Positions 8,495-14,341 of a stretch of 37,533 bases of DNA are shown piece by piece (position 1 is the stretch's first letter; the number at the start of each line of letters is the position of its first letter). The translations under genes were made by a program, and so were the position numbers. The stretch covers positions 1-37,533 of the IMG/VR virus record IMGVR_UViG_3300038701_001679; one strand, written 5' to 3'. Origin of the DNA: a virus. Below the pieces are notes generated by a model. The model did not search any database and was not told the DNA's origin. It saw only the letters and a program-made list of their open reading frames with translations.

Positions 8495-8644
8495 GTTATT
8501 CCAGAACCAGCTCTACTTCACGCTGTAAGCTTCCGTTGTTTGCAAGCAATTAAAAATGGGGATATTGACGCACTACTAAAACACATACTCACCCAGCCGA
8601 TGAATAATATATTTATATATAGATTGTGTTTGTCAAAGAACAGA
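8471..8644 (+). other. Start-less open frame, possible gene remnant
   Basis: The frame beginning at 8471 stays open for 57 codons to TGA 8642-8644 and its middle looks protein-like (VIPEPALLHAV, then CLQAIKNGDIDALLKH), but no ATG, GTG or TTG occurs before the last third. It may be the decayed 3' end of a gene lost from this intergenic region, or chance. It lies in front of the structured segment at 8665-8925. I do not recognise a family. Confidence 0.25.
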
Positions 8645-8658
8645 TGATGTTATAACAT
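8630..8658 (+). promoter_or_regulatory. Candidate promoter for the 8.7-8.9 kb RNA
   Basis: TTGTCA (8630-8635, five of six matches to the sigma70 -35) is followed after 17 bases by TAACAT (8653-8658, four of six). A perfect 12-base palindrome ATGTTATAACAT covers 8647-8658, overlapping the -10, and could be an operator. Transcription would start near 8665. Confidence 0.4.
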
Positions 8659-8664
8659 AATAGC

Positions 8665-8925
8665 TAGTTGCAAGTGGTGCTGGTTTATTCCGTCGCCAGT
8701 CCATCCACGTTCTCCCATGCTTCCCTTTCGGTAGTATAATTCTATGCTTGAGAGATTAAGTCGGCATAGTACTACGGAGTGTTGATTCACCCTTTAAATC
8801 CTAAATAGGACTCGGAGTGTGCATCAAAAATAAAAACCCGCTATATATGAAGTGTCGGTGTAGCCATGATACAAAGAGCATGAGACACCCCATATATAAA
8901 GGGCTTTTTAGTGGCTACACGCACA
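8665..8925 (+). ncRNA. Candidate structured RNA with pseudoknot upstream of the amidase
   Basis: No complete gene fits here, yet there are several long complementary arms. Helices: 8674-8677 and 8680-8683 with 8705-8708 and 8696-8699; 8731-8736 plus 8742-8747 with 8764-8775 (12 bp, five-base bulge); 8842-8849 with 8891-8898 (8 bp), extended by CCC/GGG and A5/T5 arms at 8832-8839 and 8901-8909; 8852-8856 with 8884-8888; and 8858-8866 with 8912-8920 (9 bp). The last pair joins the loop of the 8842/8898 helix to downstream sequence, which makes an H-type pseudoknot. GGAGTGT occurs twice (8776, 8814). The T5 tract at 8905-8909 after a GGG arm is terminator-like. It could be a free small RNA or a regulatory leader for the amidase gene, which begins at 8948. 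Confidence 0.55.
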
Positions 8926-8947
8926 ATATAGCTCCATTCTTAAAATC

Positions 8948-9502
8948 ATGCAAATATTTTATGAAGTTTTTTTGAAGTCGTGTACAATACAGCTGATGAC
9001 AATACGAAGATTTAAAACAGAATCAAACGGAGAATGGGCAGGGCGTGGCGTACAAGAGGTTGTACAGCATCACTCGGCCGGCCGAACTTGTAATATAAGT
9101 AAAGAGCATTCAGAAGAAGAACTGCGATCAATTGACCGATTCCATAAGGCGAAAGACTGGGGGCTTGGCGCACGCGCTCCAAAAATAGTTTATCACTATG
9201 CCTACGACCTACTGGGTAACGTATGGATAATAAACGACCCAAACGACCTAACGTGGCACACAAAAGGACACAATGAATACACGGTAGGTGTTGTTGCCTT
9301 GTTTAACGGTGAAGAATACAAGCCAACGGCCGCCGAAGAAAAAAGAATACTGCGATCTATACGGAAGATACACAATAGATTATTTAAGAAATATCATTTG
9401 TATCCGTATGACTGGAACCCGCACAAACACTACAATCCAACGGCTTGCTGCGGAAAGTATTTGATTCCAATACTAGATAAATTTAGAAAAAAAGAGGTAT
9501 AG
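8948..9502 (+). CDS. N-acetylmuramoyl-L-alanine amidase (Amidase_2, PGRP-like)
   Basis: A 184-aa zinc amidase that would cut the bond between muramic acid and the peptide stem of peptidoglycan. The first zinc ligand lies in EVVQHHSAG (His41), the substrate-groove segment is YHYAYDLLGNVWIIND, and the second half carries LTWHTKGHNEYTVGVVALF. The C-terminal ligand pair lies in HKHYNPTACCGKYL (His159 or His161, and Cys167), equivalent to the usual TACPGK with Cys in place of Pro. There is no signal peptide, so it needs a holin for export. ATG 8948 is preferred because AAAATC precedes it, as at many starts here; ATG 8996 would remove 16 residues. Its upstream leader is highly structured. Confidence 0.9.
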   Translation: MQIFYEVFLKSCTIQLMTIRRFKTESNGEWAGRGVQEVVQHHSAGRTCNISKEHSEEELRSIDRFHKAKDWGLGARAPKIVYHYAYDLLGNVWIINDPNDLTWHTKGHNEYTVGVVALFNGEEYKPTAAEEKRILRSIRKIHNRLFKKYHLYPYDWNPHKHYNPTACCGKYLIPILDKFRKKEV

Positions 9503-9504
9503 AC

Positions 9505-9571
9505 TTGTATTATTTTATTGTTCGTGTTACAATGTCGTTGTATTTCTTATTTCATAAACAACAACATCATG
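9505..9571 (+). promoter_or_regulatory. Early-type promoter/leader, copy A
   Basis: TTGTAT (9505-9510), 17 bases, then TACAAT (9528-9533). The -10 begins a 15-base palindrome TACAATGTCGTTGTA (9528-9542), followed by TATTTCTTATT and a leader ending ACAACAACATC-ATG at 9569. Compared with copies B-D, the C-G pair in the palindrome has become A-T, a compensated change that keeps the symmetry. Confidence 0.7.
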
Positions 9572-9934
9572 AGCAATACAAATGTAATTCGTTACGATTT
9601 CGCACATCAACACACGGGAGAACCGCGGGTTGTATTTTTTGACTTTGAACAAGTCGAGAATGGTTCTATGTACGACATCGTAGAAACGATAGAAAATACC
9701 GGGTACTTATTTCAGAAGTCGGCCGCATGCACGGGCTGCGTCGACGCAAACGGGAACGAAATATACGTAGACAGTAAAATATACTTATCCGGAACAAACC
9801 ATCTATACGAGGTTGAGTTTGCGGGAGGTACAAAATACTGGATCTTCAACGAAGACGTTCCAAAATCAGACCTTGCGGCATGCTCGCATCTATTTGAGGT
9901 TGCGCCGACAGATTATTTACAATTTGATGATTAA
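9569..9934 (+). CDS. Hypothetical protein, YopX-like pattern
   Basis: A 121-aa protein whose ATG at 9569 directly follows promoter/leader copy A, which fixes the start. Residues about 55-85 read CTGCVDANGNEIYVDSKIYL, resembling the 'DKNGKEIYEGDIV' core of YopX-like phage proteins, with further strands (LYEVEFAGGTKYWIF). Family membership is weak by eye. It is the first gene of a transcription unit that goes on to the muramidase and spanin-like genes. Its function is unknown. Confidence 0.8.
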   Translation: MSNTNVIRYDFAHQHTGEPRVVFFDFEQVENGSMYDIVETIENTGYLFQKSAACTGCVDANGNEIYVDSKIYLSGTNHLYEVEFAGGTKYWIFNEDVPKSDLAACSHLFEVAPTDYLQFDD

Positions 9935-9937
9935 AAC

Positions 9938-10054
9938 ATGGACAATACAATAAAAAAAATTCAGGAGTGTATAGATGAATTGAGAAAAGTAGAGGTCAAA
10001 ATAGTCAGAATAGAGAGGACTACCAGATACCTAAAAGATATATTTAATAAATAA
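9938..10054 (+). CDS. Small helical protein, 38 aa
   Basis: The ATG lies three bases after the preceding stop and the frame ends six bases before the next gene, which fits a real gene in a tightly packed operon. The product is a single charged helix (IQECIDELRKVEVKIVRIERTTRYLKD with a cut-off heptad pattern) and may self-associate or bind a neighbour. No family is recognised. Confidence 0.5.
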   Translation: MDNTIKKIQECIDELRKVEVKIVRIERTTRYLKDIFNK

Positions 10055-10060
10055 TAAACT

Positions 10061-10387
10061 ATGAAAAAAACATTACTTACAATCGGGCTTACACTACTAT
10101 TTGGTAGCGTGGCATTTGCGGCGGTAAAGGCAGCATTGCCTACGGAACAGGAGCGGCGGCAATCACGTTGGGAGAAAGACCAGCAGGCTATAGAGCTACA
10201 GATACAACAACACGAAACAATGCTTTCGTTGTTACAGCAAAACGAAGAGGATTCTTTCTGTGATTTTGCACGACACAAAATAATTATTGGTGAACGCTTC
10301 CAAGAAATGAAGAGTGTCCGGCGCTATAAGGAGGTATGCCCGCAGATCGAACCGCAGGTTGAATCAAAAGCGGGGGCGAGCCAGTAG
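10061..10387 (+). CDS. Secreted or membrane-anchored helical protein, unknown
   Basis: A 108-aa protein with a clear N-terminal signal segment (MKKTLLTIGLTLLFGSVAFA, then AV) and probable cleavage near residue 20. The mature part is a charged helix (ERRQSRWEKDQQAIELQIQQ, then HETMLSLLQ) and contains two Cys (SFCDFARHK and EVCPQ) that could form a disulfide outside the cytoplasm. No lipobox is seen, so it is not a clear outer-membrane spanin. Its place before the muramidase suggests a role at the envelope in lysis. Confidence 0.75.
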   Translation: MKKTLLTIGLTLLFGSVAFAAVKAALPTEQERRQSRWEKDQQAIELQIQQHETMLSLLQQNEEDSFCDFARHKIIIGERFQEMKSVRRYKEVCPQIEPQVESKAGASQ

Positions 10388-10401
10388 CCCAACAAGCTGG
10401 T

Positions 10402-10833
10402 TTGACAAATGATGATGTGATTGATATTGCAAAATACATTGAGTCATTCGAGAGTTTTGAGCCAAATTGCTATGAAGATGGCGCCGGAAAAAGTATTGGT
10501 TATGGTTTCGCATGCCGGGGTCGGTCAAATATGACCCGCGAAGAAGCAGACCTAATTATACGCGCCGAGGTTCGTCGTATAGACACAATTATACCTACTG
10601 GGTTATATACCGCGCAGGAAAAAAAGGCTATTATATCGCTTATGTATAACGCGCCAAAGCTACAAGTAAATAAATACTTCTTGCGTGATTTGCGCGAGAA
10701 GGATAAAGAGCAGTTGGCGGCATACTTTAATAACCGAACCAAAGCATATAACCCAAATACGGATACATGGCAGGTTATGGGTGGTCTCAAGAAGCGCAGA
10801 TACTCGGAGTTGGTACTATTTTTTAATAATTAA
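10402..10833 (+). CDS. GH24 muramidase (T4-type lysozyme)
   Basis: A 143-aa glycoside hydrolase that would cut the beta-1,4 bond between MurNAc and GlcNAc. The family core is FESFEPNCYEDGAGKSIGYG: Glu17 as catalytic acid, Asp26 nine residues later, and Ser31 where Thr is usual, with one residue fewer between Asp and Ser/Thr than in T4 lysozyme. The helix KKAIISLMYNAPKLQVNKYF and the C-terminal WQVMGGLKKRRYSELVLFF (usually GL..RR..E..L) are also characteristic. There is no ATG: the frame opens after TGA 10360 and the first plausible start is TTG 10402, so reinitiation from the preceding gene (stop at 10387) is likely. There is no signal anchor. Confidence 0.88.
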   Translation: MTNDDVIDIAKYIESFESFEPNCYEDGAGKSIGYGFACRGRSNMTREEADLIIRAEVRRIDTIIPTGLYTAQEKKAIISLMYNAPKLQVNKYFLRDLREKDKEQLAAYFNNRTKAYNPNTDTWQVMGGLKKRRYSELVLFFNN

Positions 10834-10836
10834 AAC

Positions 10837-11064
10837 ATGACACGATTTACAGCATATTTACTGGCGGCATGCCTTATAGGACTTACTTGGTATCATATTG
10901 CCGAGTCCGGGAAAATGATTGCGCAAAACGTAAAAATTATACATAGAAATGTTCAACTAGAATACGAGTTGTCGCAACAGAAGAGCAAAACAGATAAGTG
11001 TATAAAAACACTTACACGAGAGGAAAAATATTTTAACGATGTTCTTAAACGTATACGACGATGA
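10837..11064 (+). CDS. Inner-membrane spanin-like protein (Rz-like)
   Basis: A 75-aa protein with an N-terminal membrane segment (TAYLLAACLIGLTWYHIA) followed by a coiled-coil helix (HRNVQLEYELSQQKSKTDKC, then IKTLTREEK). The size and order match inner-membrane spanins, which bridge to the outer membrane in the final step of lysis. It overlaps the next gene by four bases (ATGA). No partner outer-membrane lipoprotein with a lipobox was seen, so a role as a simple membrane accessory protein remains possible. Confidence 0.6.
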   Translation: MTRFTAYLLAACLIGLTWYHIAESGKMIAQNVKIIHRNVQLEYELSQQKSKTDKCIKTLTREEKYFNDVLKRIRR

Positions 11065-11249
11065 TTTTAATTAAAGGAATTCTACGGCGAATAATGCCGT
11101 TTCTATGGCGATGGCTTTCTGCGTACTTATTTGTTTCGCTTATGGTTTGGTTTTTGCAATCAGAGCGGGGCCTAGATATAAATATAAACGCAGCTGCAAC
11201 CTCGTTCTTTTTGGCAATATCTTTTATAGTTTCAGAACAAATACGATGA
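11061..11249 (+). CDS. Second holin-like membrane protein
   Basis: A 62-aa protein with a basic N-terminus, a hydrophobic segment at about 13-32 (FLWRWLSAYLFVSLMVWFL) and a second at about 42-58 (AAATSFFLAISFIVSEQ). It overlaps its neighbours by four bases at both ends (ATGA), so the three genes are probably translationally coupled. Its position in the lysis cluster suggests a holin, antiholin or pinholin working with the 7296 gene. Confidence 0.55.
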   Translation: MILIKGILRRIMPFLWRWLSAYLFVSLMVWFLQSERGLDININAAATSFFLAISFIVSEQIR

Positions 11250-11758
11250 AAAAAACAATCATACTACTATTGGCCCTACTTGTAACGGCCGAAACTTACG
11301 CAATAACGCCCGTAAGAAAAGAGATTAACAGGATAATGTCCGAACATACGTATTTAGGCGAAACGGTTATTACAACGCAACCTCGCAATAAAATGCGAAA
11401 CGATGCCACAATAGGTGAGCACTTCATGGGTACATCACAAATTCACATCGCGCAAGACTTGCGAGTGGAAAAGGTTTGCTACGTACTGTTTCATGAGTAC
11501 GGGCACTATGTTTACGATAACTTGTCAGATCGTAAAAAGCGACAATGGGTGATTATCGTAAAAAACAATCCAGTCGCACCGACGGAATATGGGTATAAAA
11601 ACCACCTCGAAGCATTCGCAGAGTTTTACGCAATAGCGAAAGGTTGTCCTCGACTCCGTTCTTATTACTACGACTCGCTAGATTCTCGCAATTATGAGTT
11701 TGTAAAATCAATAGCAAGTAGGACTGCTGACAAAAAAACAAGAAATAAGCTTGATTAA
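11246..11758 (+). CDS. Secreted zinc metallopeptidase (HEYGH, gluzincin-like)
   Basis: A 170-aa protein beginning at ATG 11246, which overlaps the preceding stop; a longer upstream frame is only the extension of the same frame through the holin-like gene. Residues 1-19 form a signal peptide (KKTIILLLALLVTAETYA) with likely cleavage after Ala19. The zinc motif is His83-Glu-Tyr-Gly-His87, and a downstream helix NHLEAFAEFYA offers Glu122 or Glu126 as third ligand, as in gluzincins and ATLF-like domains. The mature protein is about 150 aa. Because it is exported it probably acts on envelope or surface proteins at lysis or on neighbouring cells. The substrate is unknown. Confidence 0.82.
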   Translation: MKKTIILLLALLVTAETYAITPVRKEINRIMSEHTYLGETVITTQPRNKMRNDATIGEHFMGTSQIHIAQDLRVEKVCYVLFHEYGHYVYDNLSDRKKRQWVIIVKNNPVAPTEYGYKNHLEAFAEFYAIAKGCPRLRSYYYDSLDSRNYEFVKSIASRTADKKTRNKLD

Positions 11759-11809
11759 TAGAAAAACCCGTGTTACACTATCAGTGTATTTCTTATTAAC
11801 AACAACATG
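11751..11809 (+). promoter_or_regulatory. Early-type promoter/leader, copy B
   Basis: TTGATT (11751-11756, overlapping the upstream gene's stop codon), 17 bases, then TACACT (11774-11779) opening the palindrome TACACTATCAGTGTA (11774-11788). The leader TTTCTTATTAACAACAAC leads straight into ATG 11807. From TGTTAC to the ATG, copies B, C and D are identical except for one base in the centre of the palindrome. Confidence 0.8.
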
Positions 11810-12121
11810 TGTAATAAACACGAAAACCAAAATATAGAAGCCACAGACTTGTCTGCGGCTTCGAAACTGTGTTCAGATAAAGGCATTGTGTATATGAAGG
11901 ATGAAAACAAAAATTCAGTTATGCTGAATGCCATAGGACATAATAAAGTAATTCTAAAAACAGCATCGAATAAGGTCTTGGCAAAAATGATCCGAGATAA
12001 TATTGCTTTTTTAGACCAGCAAATGCAGATCAAAAACGACTGGTATACAAGCCCAGACTTGGCAAACGCATACGATGCTATGTGTGCATTTATTAATGAT
12101 GAAAAAACAAAATGGAATTAA
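11807..12121 (+). CDS. Hypothetical protein, 104 aa
   Basis: The ATG is fixed by promoter/leader copy B directly before it. The protein is mixed alpha/beta and soluble; the middle (VMLNAIGHNKVILKTASNKV) looks like a beta-hairpin and the end (DWYTSPDLANAYDAMCAFIN) like helices. I do not recognise a family. As the first gene of an early-type operon it may be a host-takeover or regulatory protein. Its last 10 bases overlap the next gene. Confidence 0.8.
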   Translation: MCNKHENQNIEATDLSAASKLCSDKGIVYMKDENKNSVMLNAIGHNKVILKTASNKVLAKMIRDNIAFLDQQMQIKNDWYTSPDLANAYDAMCAFINDEKTKWN

Positions 12122-12288
12122 AAAACATCATAAACGAGACACGCGAAACGATAATGGAAAAGCGTGGATTTTCAAACCACCAAATACAAAGGGTTGCACG
12201 ATCGGAAACTAAAAACATGTGTTACCAGTGCCACGTAGTGCCAGCCCAAAACAACGGCATGTGCTATAATTGTGAAGAATACTATTAA
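12112..12288 (+). CDS. Small zinc-ribbon-like protein, 58 aa
   Basis: A short gene whose ATG lies inside the end of the preceding gene (10-base overlap, different frame). The C-terminal half has two CxxC knuckles, CYQC and CYNC, separated by 12 residues, a typical zinc-ribbon spacing. The N-terminal half is a basic helix (ETIMEKRGFSNHQIQRVARS). Small zinc ribbons of this sort are often nucleic-acid or polymerase-binding factors in phages; the function here is unknown. Confidence 0.7.
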   Translation: MELKNIINETRETIMEKRGFSNHQIQRVARSETKNMCYQCHVVPAQNNGMCYNCEEYY

Positions 12289-12297
12289 TATATAATC

Positions 12298-12624
12298 ATG
12301 GAAAACACGAAAGAGATATCAGAGGCGGTAGTAAAAAAATACAAGTATGAACTGGGAACATCTCCCGAAAACGAATACTTTGACACGCTAGCTTCGGTTA
12401 TATCAAGTAGTTTAGACGAAATAAGCCGCGAACATAAGTCGTATGTATCGTTGATACAGTCAGAGGTAGGCTCTCTTGAATCGGAAGTAAGTAGTCTTGA
12501 GTGGAATATTGATGATCTTAAAACTAAGCTTTCTGCTCTAAAAAAAGAATACGAACTAGAACGAGAAATCGTGGAAAATTTAAATTTACACATACGTAAT
12601 AATGCACCTAAAAATGACAAATAA
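12298..12624 (+). CDS. Coiled-coil protein, 108 aa
   Basis: The ATG follows the recurrent context ATAATC. Residues about 45-103 form a long coiled coil (SLESEVSSLEWNIDDLKTKL, then a Lys/Glu-rich heptad stretch). The N-terminal 40 residues are globular and charged. No family is recognised. The last codons overlap the left copy of a 21-base direct repeat that brackets the next gene. Confidence 0.75.
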   Translation: MENTKEISEAVVKKYKYELGTSPENEYFDTLASVISSSLDEISREHKSYVSLIQSEVGSLESEVSSLEWNIDDLKTKLSALKKEYELEREIVENLNLHIRNNAPKNDK

Positions 12625-12641
12625 CTACAAACTGGTATCGG
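12621..12641 (+). repeat. 21-bp direct repeat, left copy, flanking the NTG-repeat gene
   Basis: This segment (ATAACTACAA...GTATCGG) is identical to 13298-13318, which encodes the first codons of the next gene (NYKLVS). On the left side the same bases sit in a 17-codon frame from ATG 12613 that begins MTNNYKLVS, like a cut-off copy of that gene's start. The gene between them looks inserted. Confidence 0.85.
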
Positions 12642-12668
12642 CAAATAAATTTTTTAACAATAAATAAT

Positions 12669-13292
12669 ATGACAACATCTAACACAGGAGAACGTAACAC
12701 AGGGAACTGTAACACAGGACACTTTAACACAGGGGACTTTAACACAGGGAACCGTAACACAGGGGACTGTAACACAGGGTACTGGAACACAGGGGACTGT
12801 AACACAGGGGACTTTAACACAGGGAACCGTAACACAGGGGACTGGAACACAGGGTACTGGAACACAGGGGACTGTAACACAGGGTACTGTAATACTATTA
12901 CACCAAACATATTGGTATTCAATAAGGAACTCTCACGAGAAGAGTGGGATAATGCGGATAAGCCAGATTGGATGTATTTTAGTATGACTACATGGGTTTA
13001 TGAGCAGAATATGAGTGATAAGGAAAAAGAGGCATATCCATCATATACAACTACAGGTGGGTATTTGAAAGTATTTAGCAGTTATCATCATGCAGCAATT
13101 AATTCATGGGAAAAAGCAACAAAAGAAGATAAAGAACTTACTCTAAAGCTACCAAATTTTGATGTAGAAGTGTTTAAAGAGATATTTGGATTTGCGCCAG
13201 AAATCAAACAAACAAAAACTATAACAATAGATGAGAAAGACATTGAGATATCTCAAGAGAGTTTCGAACAGCTTAAAAAATCACTTACATAA
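12669..13292 (+). CDS. NTG-pentapeptide repeat protein
   Basis: A 207-aa protein. Residues 5-74 are 14 perfect five-residue units, Asn-Thr-Gly plus two variable residues (NC, HF, DF, NR, DC, YW, DW and YC). Such repeats fold as a beta-helix, related to pentapeptide-repeat proteins, and the variable positions point outward. Residues about 80-207 form a separate globular domain (LSREEWDNADKPDWMYF, DKEKEAYPSYTTTGGYLKVF and WEKATKEDKELTLKLPNFD, then VFKEIFGF) of a kind I associate with phage pentapeptide-repeat proteins of unknown role. Its function might be DNA mimicry or binding of a host protein; neither is shown here. The gene is bracketed by 21-base direct repeats, suggesting acquisition as a unit. 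Confidence 0.88.
   Translation: MTTSNTGERNTGNCNTGHFNTGDFNTGNRNTGDCNTGYWNTGDCNTGDFNTGNRNTGDWNTGYWNTGDCNTGYCNTITPNILVFNKELSREEWDNADKPDWMYFSMTTWVYEQNMSDKEKEAYPSYTTTGGYLKVFSSYHHAAINSWEKATKEDKELTLKLPNFDVEVFKEIFGFAPEIKQTKTITIDEKDIEISQESFEQLKKSLT
12681..12890 (+). repeat. 15-bp coding minisatellite, 14 units
   Basis: Fourteen tandem 15-base units of the form AACACAGGN-NAC-NGN encode the NTG repeats. A five-unit block (DF, NR, DC or DW, YW, DC) occurs twice in succession, giving a 75-base higher-order repeat, which indicates growth by block duplication. Copy number could change by slippage or unequal recombination without breaking the frame. Confidence 0.95.
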
Positions 13293-13293
13293 A

Positions 13294-13572
13294 ATGGATA
13301 ACTACAAACTGGTATCGGAGGAGATATACAAATTGGTTCCTAGGCTGCTTCATTTTGACGGAGATGACCCAGTGCCTTATGTATCCATGATTACACTTGA
13401 GGATGTGTTGGAGGCATGGCTAAACATGAAAGACCCAGAGTTTCCTTTAAAAATTAATGAGAGAAAAAGCACTTTGTTTTATTTGATTTTAAAATGGGAA
13501 TACGGAAAACACCTATCCAAACAGCCCGAGGAAGTCTTACTATTTCTTAAGAAAATACTGTGTGATGAGTAA
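13294..13572 (+). CDS. Hypothetical protein, 92 aa
   Basis: The ATG at 13294 comes two bases after the preceding stop; an upstream in-frame start inside the NTG gene is rejected because the 21-base repeat marks the original gene start. The protein is mostly helical (LEDVLEAWLNMKDPEFPLKI, then STLFYLILKWEYGKHL) with no motif I recognise. It overlaps the next gene by eight bases. Confidence 0.7.
   Translation: MDNYKLVSEEIYKLVPRLLHFDGDDPVPYVSMITLEDVLEAWLNMKDPEFPLKINERKSTLFYLILKWEYGKHLSKQPEEVLLFLKKILCDE
13298..13318 (+). repeat. 21-bp direct repeat, right copy
   Basis: Identical to 12621-12641. It lies in the first codons of the gene starting at 13294, which is presumably its original location. 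Confidence 0.85.
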
Positions 13573-13774
13573 TACAATAAAATGCTTACGGAAATGCCTT
13601 GATAAATTATACTATGAACGGGAAAAAAAGCAGGACATATTTGATAGTAGAACAGAATCGTGGCAAGAATCAGAAAAGGGGAAACAATACCAATATATGA
13701 TTGACGCTATTGATGAGGCTGCTGATGATGTATATAGACACATAGAAGAATTGGAAGAACTTTATGCAAACTAA
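13565..13774 (+). CDS. Small helical protein, 69 aa
   Basis: The protein starts at ATG 13565 inside the end of the preceding gene; GTG 13562 is one codon upstream. It is almost entirely helical and charged (CLDKLYYEREKKQDIFDSRT, then YMIDAIDEAADDVYRHIEEL), suggesting a coiled-coil dimer. No family is recognised. Confidence 0.65.
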   Translation: MSNTIKCLRKCLDKLYYEREKKQDIFDSRTESWQESEKGKQYQYMIDAIDEAADDVYRHIEELEELYAN

Positions 13775-13825
13775 AACCAAATAGCACCGACTATTCAAAC
13801 GGGATAATTTATAACTTTTAGAGAA

Positions 13826-14014
13826 ATGGACCAAGCAACAAGTTGTATAGCGTATTGTGGCAATTGTGATTGGGTAGAAGAGAATTATGATATTGCTAAA
13901 CAAAAAGGAAAAGAGCATGCTATTTCACTCGGTCATAGTGTTGCAGTTCAAGAGGTTATTTCAACTGTTTATACAAGAAATGTTTGTACCTCAATTGATA
14001 ATTACAAACCATAG
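13826..14014 (+). CDS. Small C2H2-type zinc-binding protein, 62 aa
   Basis: This short protein has Cys-Gly-Asn-Cys followed by Trp (YCGNCDWVEENYD) and, after about 15 residues, two histidines in GKEHAISLGHSV. The C-x2-C ... H-x5-H order suggests a single small zinc finger. The remaining C-terminal third is a beta-rich tail. A regulatory or nucleic-acid-binding role is plausible but unproven. Confidence 0.6.
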   Translation: MDQATSCIAYCGNCDWVEENYDIAKQKGKEHAISLGHSVAVQEVISTVYTRNVCTSIDNYKP

Positions 14015-14042
14015 CCCCCGACCTATGTATAAAAAACTCGGG

Positions 14043-14131
14043 AAACATGTAACATATTCGTATATTATGGTGCATAAAATAAACATCGCTCGAAAAAAAA
14101 CATGTAACAGCGATTAAAAAAACATGTAACA
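14043..14131 (+). promoter_or_regulatory. Three copies of AAACATGTAACA, candidate operator
   Basis: The 12-base motif AAACATGTAACA, with a palindromic ACATGT core, occurs exactly at 14043-14054, 14098-14109 and 14120-14131. The last two start 22 bases apart, about two helical turns. No convincing gene covers the stretch 14015-14150, and the third copy is followed by CTTATTAAC as in the early leaders. It looks like a repressor or activator site controlling the genes from 14151 on. Confidence 0.5.
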
Positions 14132-14150
14132 CTTATTAACTATTCACAAA

Positions 14151-14339
14151 ATGCAAAAGCTAAAACAGCAACTTTCGGAATGCACGGAAAACGTGCGTAT
14201 AAAGGGCGCAGAGATTATACGCGAAGCAGAGGAGGCAAAAAGACTTGCCGAGGAATCTATGGCATACTACGAGCTTAAAATACAAGAGCTTGTGTGTCTT
14301 ATGGAGAGACAGAATGATGTACTTGATTTACCACAATAA
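14151..14339 (+). CDS. Short coiled-coil protein, 62 aa
   Basis: An all-helical protein with heptad character (LKQQLSECTENVRIKGAEII, then EEAKRLAEESMAYYELKIQE). It begins 20 bases after the triple AAACATGTAACA motif and ends two bases before the nuclease gene, so it probably shares that operon. No family is recognised. Confidence 0.65.
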   Translation: MQKLKQQLSECTENVRIKGAEIIREAEEAKRLAEESMAYYELKIQELVCLMERQNDVLDLPQ

Positions 14340-14341
14340 AA

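Noticed and set aside
8731-8740. TATAAT at 8735 as a promoter -10
   Set aside because: No -35 at suitable distance; these bases form part of, and the bulge in, the 12-bp hairpin 8731-8775.
12681-12890. CRISPR array
   Set aside because: The tandem units are 15 bases with no spacers and encode perfect NTG pentapeptides in frame.
13887-14117. Possible gene of 76 codons in another frame
   Set aside because: It overlaps the zinc-finger gene and its C-terminal part is only the translated AAACATGTAACA repeats.
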